Shown: piece by piece, positions 8,241 through 13,548 of the stretch
Numbering within the stretch: position 1 is the first letter of the stretch
How the letters are laid out: every line of letters begins with the position of its first letter
Source of the DNA: Hemicentrotus pulcherrimus
Taxonomy: Eukaryota; Echinodermata; Echinoidea; Camarodonta; Strongylocentrotidae
Assembly: GCA_003118195.1 (NCBI GenBank)
Contig: BEXV01000349.1
Coordinates: forward strand, 171,654 to 185,201
Direction of reading: 5' to 3'
Length of the DNA stretch: 13,548 nt
The notes under the pieces: generated by a model
What the model was told of the DNA's origin: nothing
The model's database searches: none
The model's input: the letters and a program-made list of their open reading frames with translations, nothing else
Translations under genes and position numbers: made by a program

Positions 8241-8300
8241 AACAATTCGTCACTATTTTCATGAAGTACCGTCACTTCGTGAAAATAGGGACAAATTGTT
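8241..8300 (+). repeat. 60-nt near-perfect hairpin (27-nt arms, 6-nt loop)
   Basis: The left arm 8241-8267 (AACAATT to ATGAAGT) pairs with the right arm 8274-8300 (ACTTCGTG to AAATTGTT) around ACCGTC. Of 27 positions, 24 are Watson-Crick pairs; in + strand RNA one more is a U-G wobble and two are mismatches. Pairing stops at both outer ends, so there is no lower stem as expected for an animal microRNA precursor. It is probably a decayed palindromic transposon piece, lying about 20 bp before SINE 3. Confidence 0.75.
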
Positions 8301-8317
8301 CCATCGAATATATGATG

Positions 8318-8470
8318 TAGAGGTGATATGGTGTAATGGATATGTTACTAGACTATAGATCACATGGTTTGCAGTTCAAGTCCCACCATGGCACTAATGT
8401 TCTTTTGTGATACATTAATCTAGAAACTCTTTACCCAGGTGATGTAAACTGGTATCAAGTAAGAACTTCC
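8318..8470 (+). mobile_element. SINE 3, tRNA-derived, 3'-truncated
   Basis: The head shows an A-box-like GATATGGTGTAATGGAT (about 8325-8341) and a B-box-like GCAGTTCAAGTCC (8371-8383), followed by CACCATGGCA. The body has ACATTAATCTAGAAAC and TTTACCCAGGTGATGTAAAC (about 8429-8449), then GGTATCAAG. The element loses similarity near 8470, where the oppositely oriented SINE 4 begins. The GCGCTATACAAAT end seen in SINE 1 is absent. Confidence 0.75.
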
Positions 8471-8479
8471 TTTAAAATG

Positions 8480-8750
8480 CCAGACCGCTTATTAGAGTAT
8501 ATGCACACAATGTTTGCACATTCTTCACTCCCAAGGGAGGATTCCAGCTAGGCACCATTTTAGAAATACTGAGAAAAACTACAATGACTTTGTATCCTAT
8601 CGGGTACCCATTTAACACTTGAGTGGATAGAAGCAGTGTAGATACAAAATAAATTGCTTTTGGAGATAAGTATCATGCCGGGTATGGAACCCAGAACCTT
8701 TGCATTGCCAGTTAAGTGTTTAAACCACTTAATTCTGGCACCTCTACATG
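8480..8750 (-). mobile_element. SINE 4, tRNA-derived, antisense to the cyclase gene
   Basis: On the minus strand the head begins near 8745 with GTGCCAGAATTAAGTGGTTT. It has a B-box-like GGGTTCCATACCC (complement of 8680-8692), then ACCCGGCA-like ends. The body has CCACTCAAGTGTTAAATGGG and TACCCGATAGG, then GGTGCCTAGCTGGAATCC and GGGAGTGAAGAATG, which match the second half of SINE 1 (GGCACCTGGGA, GGGAGCAGAGAATG). The frame 8560-8760 on this strand is simply a reading of the SINE. The 3' boundary with SINE 3 is approximate. Confidence 0.75.
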
Positions 8751-8769
8751 TACCTGCCAATCAAATTTG

Positions 8770-11595
8770 TCCCTTAAGACAGTTCTGGTTTGAATCCCGC
8801 TTTGATTTGAAGTAAAACTGAAAGGGGGATGCTAAATTCATCATAGTTTAAGAGTTTTTCTACTTTGATAATCATTGCATATGACAGGTGAAATCATTAT
8901 GTTTCCATGCAGGTGCCGAATCAGTTTGATGTCGACCCCCTTGCTTGATCTGGTGTGTTATATCACATTGAATCTAATAATCTCTCAATTACAAGAGATA
9001 TGAACCCATGAATTTCAAGTGACGATGACAGTAATTTGGAGCTTCCTCTGTAAATCAAAATGATATTGCTGGACATACGCACAACCAAGAAATCACATGA
9101 AAAGGGTAGTTTTTGCTGATTAAGGTGTGTGATGCATTAAGGGAGTCAATAGGAAGAAAAAACAGGGAAATGGGTATTTTGGTTGAGTTTGTTGAAACGC
9201 ATCTACGGTACCTTTTCATCATCTTTTAGCCTGGACTTTGTTCAGCCTAATATCGCACAAATCTCTTCTGATAACAAAAAGAAAGAGACATAAAATGAAC
9301 ATCACGAGGTAAACATTGTTTAGGACGAATGTTAAAGGGGGTTAAACTAGTTTAGGGGGCAAATCTTTCGAGAAAAGGTGCAAAATATCTTTTAAAATGA
9401 GGTGGTTTCTGAAAACCTGTTGTCATGGTCAAGAGTTTGTACAGTAATACTTGTATATTCTGATTTCTCCTTCCCCCCCCCCTTCCCCCTTTGCCCACGT
9501 CATTAACATACTGCACATGAATAGGTAATGTATTATGTACATACTGTAGCCCCCACACCTGTTGCTTGTGTAGTTAAGTCAAGAAGAGTCATGTGGGAAT
9601 GACATGTGCAAAATATACAAACAAAAAACTGTCTGTCGATTGAGAGCCACAAGTATGCACACTCATTTCATAATGTGGAAGAGAAAGTTCATTGACTTCT
9701 GACAGGGAGAGATGAAAATAATTTATCAGCCTTTTTTCAATATTTTTATTGTAAGATGGAAGAATATCTTAGATAAAATTTCCCCTGAAAAGAATGCCCT
9801 GATACTCAAAGGAATTTAATCTGTTTCTTTGAAATTAATTAAATAAAATTGCATTTCATAGATTAGTAGAAATTTCTCTGTGAAAACAGAGTAAATTGTT
9901 TATAATATAATATAGGTAAGATGACATTTTTTATTAGCAAATTACTGTAATATAAAAGCTTACACATTCAATTTATGTTTCATTTATTTATGATAAAAGA
10001 GATAGTGTGGGAATTGGTTTCAAATCAAGCATTTCTTAATTCATATGATTTCATTATGTATATATGAGTAGACACATTCATAATTCACCACACTGTAGAA
10101 TATCCATCAAGTCATCTGGAAAATGTTAACACAATACATACAAGTTCTGCTGTTAGAATGTACATTGTTTGTATGTGGATTGTGTATTAAAGTAGGTAAC
10201 AATCTTAGAAATATGGACGGTCCTTTATGCCACGGTTGGCGAATTAATCTTACCCAAAAGTTTTTAATGACTAACTTGCGATTTTACAAAGATTACATGT
10301 ACCTACATATGTCCCCCTCCTAAAACTGAAATAACAAAATGATATTTTGCTATAATGATAGCTGCTTTTTTTCTCCTGAAACAGTTTCAGTTACATGTTG
10401 TTGTTTTCCCCATTAGAAATATTTTGTTCTTACTTAAACAATGATAAAATATGATTATTTCAATTTATTTACTCTTAGTCTTGCATCTAATTGTTGATTT
10501 GATCATGTCTCAGGAGAGGTCGAATACATGATGAGAAGGATGCTTTTTTAAATAAGTTGCAAATGTGGACAAAAGTGTCACCAGATATTTTACGAAAACA
10601 TTCAATGTGCTGGAATAACAGAACCTCACTGAGAGTTTAGATAGGCCAATTTAGTTGTGTTCAGCATCTTAAAATTACACTTCTTTATAGCTAGGCTGTC
10701 TTGACAAAATCTTGTTGGGTTAAAACATTATTTTAAAATTCTTGTTTTTTCACAGTTTTGCTTCATTAAGTTCTGTAATCATATATATGTCATTTATAAA
10801 ATGTATATGTATATATATATATATATTTATATGTTTGGAATGGCATGTTTTCTTAATTAATGTATTTTACAAATGTTTGCATATACTAATATGCAATTAA
10901 ATAAAGTCATTGATTTGAATTGAAACTGAATTGACACTATTCTTTATAGTTCATTACACTTTTCGACAATATTGAATAAATATTGCATTTTTCATGTCAC
11001 ATGAATAACGTAAAATGTCTTGAAGAAGATGCGCTAAGATGCGCTTCTCTGAAAGAGCAAGGACGTTGACTTCATTAGATAGTACCTCTTGCCCTTTGAT
11101 TGAATGTGCTATGAATAGAATATTTGATTGGGTTATATTAGGGGTAATAGTATGTGGGATGTTGATAGTATGCCTGTATGCAATAGTCCCACAGATCTCT
11201 TGTTTTTGTTTGTAAACAAGGGATATTATAGGTTGATGTAGATTTATCAGTTAATTACCAGCAATTCATTACCGGTAAGTATTTATATGTTGGTGGAAGA
11301 CTGTATCTTCATTGACATAACAATATGAACAAAGAAACCTTCAAAAAGTCTCGTTCAGATAAGATGCAGAAACCACATTTTTTCCCTCATTGTTTTTTGG
11401 ATGAATACATGTGAAGTTAAACGATTCTGGCTATAGCATGAAGGAGAATATTGCTCTCATGATGAATTTCTCTGGAAATGCCCGATAGTCCCAGGTATCG
11501 CCCTTATAGTGTGTGGTTTAAACACATGTTCTGAATTATGTGCTACCAGCCTTCCCTGGCCTCAGGTCTTTCTGACATAGGTGATGGACGGGCAC
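8770..11595. other. Long AT-rich non-coding stretch with scattered small repeats
   Basis: About 2.8 kb without a recognisable exon or element. Details seen are a C10 run at 9473-9482; the 12-bp palindrome TAAACTAGTTTA at 9343-9354; CTGAAAC-A-GTTTCAG at 10376-10390; a (TA)n-rich run at about 10804-10832; the hairpin TTGCATAT-ACTA-ATATGCAA at 10877-10896; and a 10-bp direct doublet AAGATGCGCT at 11026-11045. None suggests a gene. Confidence 0.6.
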
Positions 11596-11599
11596 ACCC

Positions 11600-11960
11600 C
11601 AAAATAGCAAAGAATAGTCAATAATACTAGCCTAGTGCTAGTGAACTTTCCTACCCTGTCTATAGCTTGCAAATAGCACTAAATCGTATATACCCTGTTC
11701 ACATTGGTAATTTAACCCAGAGCAGGTAGCAGACATAGTTGGATATGAAAATGCTCTACCCTGTAACTTTAAGTCAGCGAGGCCTATACGCTGAATTCAC
11801 ACTAAATTTTTAACCCTGAGCTGATGTCAGACACTGCCTGATGTGAATGCCCTACCTTGCAGCGTGTTATGGCAGTGAATCCTGTAATACTTCATTCACA
11901 CTGGGCTTTAATGTGGAGTTTTGTGAGAGCTTATACAGAGCTGATTCTAGACAGAACCTT
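11600..11960. repeat. Degenerate tandem repeat, period about 98 bp, three to four units
   Basis: The TTCACA landmark recurs at 11698, 11796 and 11895. TTTAACCCAGAGC at about 11711-11723 matches TTTAACCCTGAGC at about 11809-11821. CTACCCTG occurs at 11651 and 11756 and as CTACCTTG at 11852, each time after a GTGAA/ATGAAAATGC-like stretch. The repeated TTCACA and TTTAACCC motifs resemble small non-autonomous DNA elements of marine invertebrates, but I cannot name a family. A related piece lies at 12700-12765. The minus-strand frame 11867-12070 partly overlaps this and is not convincing. Confidence 0.7.
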
Positions 11961-12279
11961 GTGTGACAGCTCTTAACATTGTTAAGTTGAGATAGTGGTG
12001 CTGAGGCAGTGACCTCAGTGCTAGATGTACAATTAAAGATAATCTGAAGATTTGAGTGAAAACAGACCATTATTCATGGTACAAATAGGGAAAAACTGAT
12101 CTGATCGATTCCTTAATTCTCCCAACTATATTACAATTAAATTGCATTTTAGGTGAATGGAAATCATCACAAAGCAATGAAATGGCTCTATACATTCCAT
12201 TCCAGACATTTAAGTGTTGACAGATTTTTTATAGCCTGTTTTATGTCTTTTTTCATGGAAAAATGGTTGGGAGAATATA
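11961..12279. other. Non-coding sequence, nothing recognised
   Basis: No exon, RNA gene or repeat family is recognised between the ~98-bp repeat and the 10-bp tandem array. Confidence 0.5.
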
Positions 12280-12325
12280 CTGTTAATCACTGTTAATCAC
12301 TGTTAATCACTGTTAATCACTGTTA
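12280..12325. repeat. Perfect 10-bp tandem repeat (CTGTTAATCA, 4.6 copies)
   Basis: The unit TGTTAATCAC is repeated four times without mismatch from 12281 to 12320, flanked by C at 12280 and a partial TGTTA at 12321-12325. Perfect identity suggests a young array that may vary in copy number between individuals. Confidence 0.97.
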
Positions 12326-12563
12326 GAGGGTGTCATACATCAAACTTTTCAAAGAAAACCACAGATATTTTTGTGGTTGAGAATTTTTCAGGATTTTTTG
12401 CATGTCAGAGGGTTAGTACAATAGAAGGAATATAAACAAATTCAGCAAATTTTTTCATCAACCTTCAACAATGTTACCAAGTCACTTTAATTACACCTGT
12501 GGGACATCGAACAGAGCATGTGCTCTTTATATATATTTCACAGCTTGTTCTACTTATTGTATA
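12326..12563. other. AT-rich non-coding sequence, nothing recognised
   Basis: No exon, RNA gene or repeat family is recognised between the 10-bp tandem array and the palindrome at 12564. Confidence 0.5.
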
Positions 12564-12596
12564 CCTACCATATATGGTCTAGACCTTATAGGTAGG
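12564..12596. repeat. 33-nt imperfect palindrome centred on TCTAGA
   Basis: CCTACC at 12564-12569 and GGTAGG at 12591-12596 bracket TATATGGTCTAGACCTTATA. With a one-base offset and one mismatch the whole 33 nt reads as its own reverse complement. No associated element is recognised. Confidence 0.6.
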
Positions 12597-12699
12597 TTGT
12601 TTGCACTGCCATAATTTGTAATATGTCAACAACGGTTACATCTCACCTAGCATGAATTCATTTAACATGATTTTGACTCAGGTTACACTCTCTGGTTGT

Positions 12700-12765
12700 C
12701 TCCACATCGCATCGGATTCAGAGCCTGATGTGAACAGGGTACTGGACGGCTGAACCGGATTCCCA
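12700..12765. repeat. Fragment related to the 11600-11960 repeat, with its own inverted arms
   Basis: GCCTGATGTGAACAGGGTAC at 12723-12742 resembles GCCTGATGTGAATGCCCTAC at 11837-11856. The GTGAACAGGG part is the exact reverse complement of CCCTGTTCAC at 11692-11701. CGGATTCAGAGCC and GGCTGAACCG at about 12713-12757 form imperfect inverted arms. This fits a decayed palindromic DNA element in the same family. Confidence 0.5.
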
Positions 12766-12884
12766 ACCCTTAACTTCATTTAGACAGATTTGTGGGAGCA
12801 ATGATGCTGTTATATCCGACAGATATCTGCTGGGGAATCGATGTTAACCATATCAAAACCACAGGTGGCATCTATAGTCTGCAG

Positions 12885-12905
12885 TGCTGAGAGCCAGGAG
12901 GGCAT
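12885..12905 (-). repeat. 21-bp dispersed repeat, copy B (inverted)
   Basis: On the minus strand this matches copy A at 4630-4650 at 20 of 21 positions, sharing CTGGCTCTCAGCA. The flanks do not obviously match. Confidence 0.5.
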
Positions 12906-13548
12906 TAACCCATATGCTTTCATAGAGACTTAACACCCCTCTGCATCTCAGCCGATGATATATGCCCCCCATGAAATTCATCGCAGTAATATGATAAGGT
13001 GGAGGAAAAGAAAAGCCAGATGAAATTACACCAGAAAAGAAGAAAATAATCCAAAGAGCGTATAGTACTTTTCAATTTGAACTATATAGTTCATCGTAAA
13101 TGTTTTAAAGACTATAAATCTTTGAGACAAAGATATTTACTTTTGACATAAGTACAGAAAACCAAGCAGAGTCTTTAACATTGATTATAAAATGCAACTG
13201 TAGTCTAATCAAAGCAAGGGTGTGAATAATTGTGGACATGACGTTCTTTTGTAAATCTGCTGATTAATCATCCTCAAACTTTTGTATTTGTTGACATTTT
13301 GTGTGTGAGTTATTATTTCAACCATTAGTCACATTTTTATAGAACAGAATGGAGTTATTCTTCCAAAAATATGATCAAAAATATTCTGAACTTCCTTGTG
13401 CTTGCTGACACCCAAGGCAGATTTATTCCCTTCTATGCTAAAAACACTGATAACTGTGTAATTGATAAAGGCTGTACTTTTAAAGTCACCTACTATTGCC
13501 CTTTTACACTGCCATACCAACTACCATACACTACTGGAAAACTGTATT
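12906..13548. other. Non-coding sequence, nothing recognised
   Basis: No exon, RNA gene or repeat family is recognised. The minus-strand frame 13329-13520 does not resemble a known protein. Confidence 0.55.

Noticed and set aside
8241..8300. MicroRNA gene
   Set aside because: The stem ends abruptly at both bases with no 11-bp lower stem, and the loop is only 6 nt. It is kept as a hairpin, not called as ncRNA.
8560..8760. 66-codon minus-strand frame containing VLGSIPG
   Set aside because: It is a translation of the tRNA-derived SINE head and body; the GSIPG-like string comes from the B box.
8913..8945. TGCAG followed by CAGTTTGATGTC, resembling the QFDVW segment of the next cyclase exon
   Set aside because: The match is only four residues, the Trp is absent, a stop follows soon, and the surrounding cyclase motifs (MRVGIHxG, NDVTLAN) are missing.
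11200..11224. Forkhead-like site in TGTTTGTAAACAAG
   Set aside because: A short consensus match in AT-rich DNA is expected by chance; nothing else nearby suggests an enhancer.

Overview
This looks like animal genomic DNA, about one-third G+C by eye, and almost all of it is non-coding. I recognise one coding piece: a 128-bp internal exon on the + strand at 5116-5243. It encodes the C1a catalytic-core segment of a membrane-bound (class III) adenylyl cyclase, closest by eye to the ADCY5/6 group and insect rutabaga-like enzymes. A pyrimidine tract plus AG precedes it and a perfect GTAAGT donor follows it. If no exon was missed, the flanking introns cover at least 5.1 kb upstream and 8.3 kb downstream, so the window is the interior of one long gene read left to right.

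The organism is most likely a marine invertebrate, and I favour a sea urchin or a related echinoderm or hemichordate. Four tRNA-derived SINE-like elements share a body resembling sea-urchin SINE2 families as I remember them (CAAGACTTTAATC, CACCCAGGTGATGT, GGGTACCTGGCA, GCGCTATACAAAT). A mollusc is not excluded; this is inference from motifs, not from a search.

Layout: 1-318 is plain sequence with homopolymers. 316-476 is a GA-rich tract. 1075-1770 is a 700-bp CT-rich tract. 1890-1940 holds two palindromes. 2015-2275 is SINE 1 (+). 2522-2925 is a diverged three-copy tandem repeat of about 141 bp. 3381-3690 is SINE 2 (-) with a triplet-repeat tail. 5116-5243 is the exon, followed at 5330-5377 by a CT tract and acceptor-like site. 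5568-6745 is a 1.2-kb minisatellite built from GTAGAAGTAGTAGAY. 6857-7160 is a nested duplication. 7370-7503 is GA-rich. 8241-8300 is a strong hairpin. 8318-8750 holds SINEs 3 (+) and 4 (-), tail to tail. 11600-11960 is a degenerate repeat of about 98 bp. 12280-12325 is a 10-bp tandem repeat. Other stretches show no gene.

The long open frames at 1077-1772 and 5512-6699 are products of low-complexity repeats, not genes. I see no new gene system. The most interesting points are the repeat architecture around the cyclase exon, including complementary CT/GA tracts and opposed SINEs on either side, the acceptor-like site just behind it, and the 8241-8300 hairpin.
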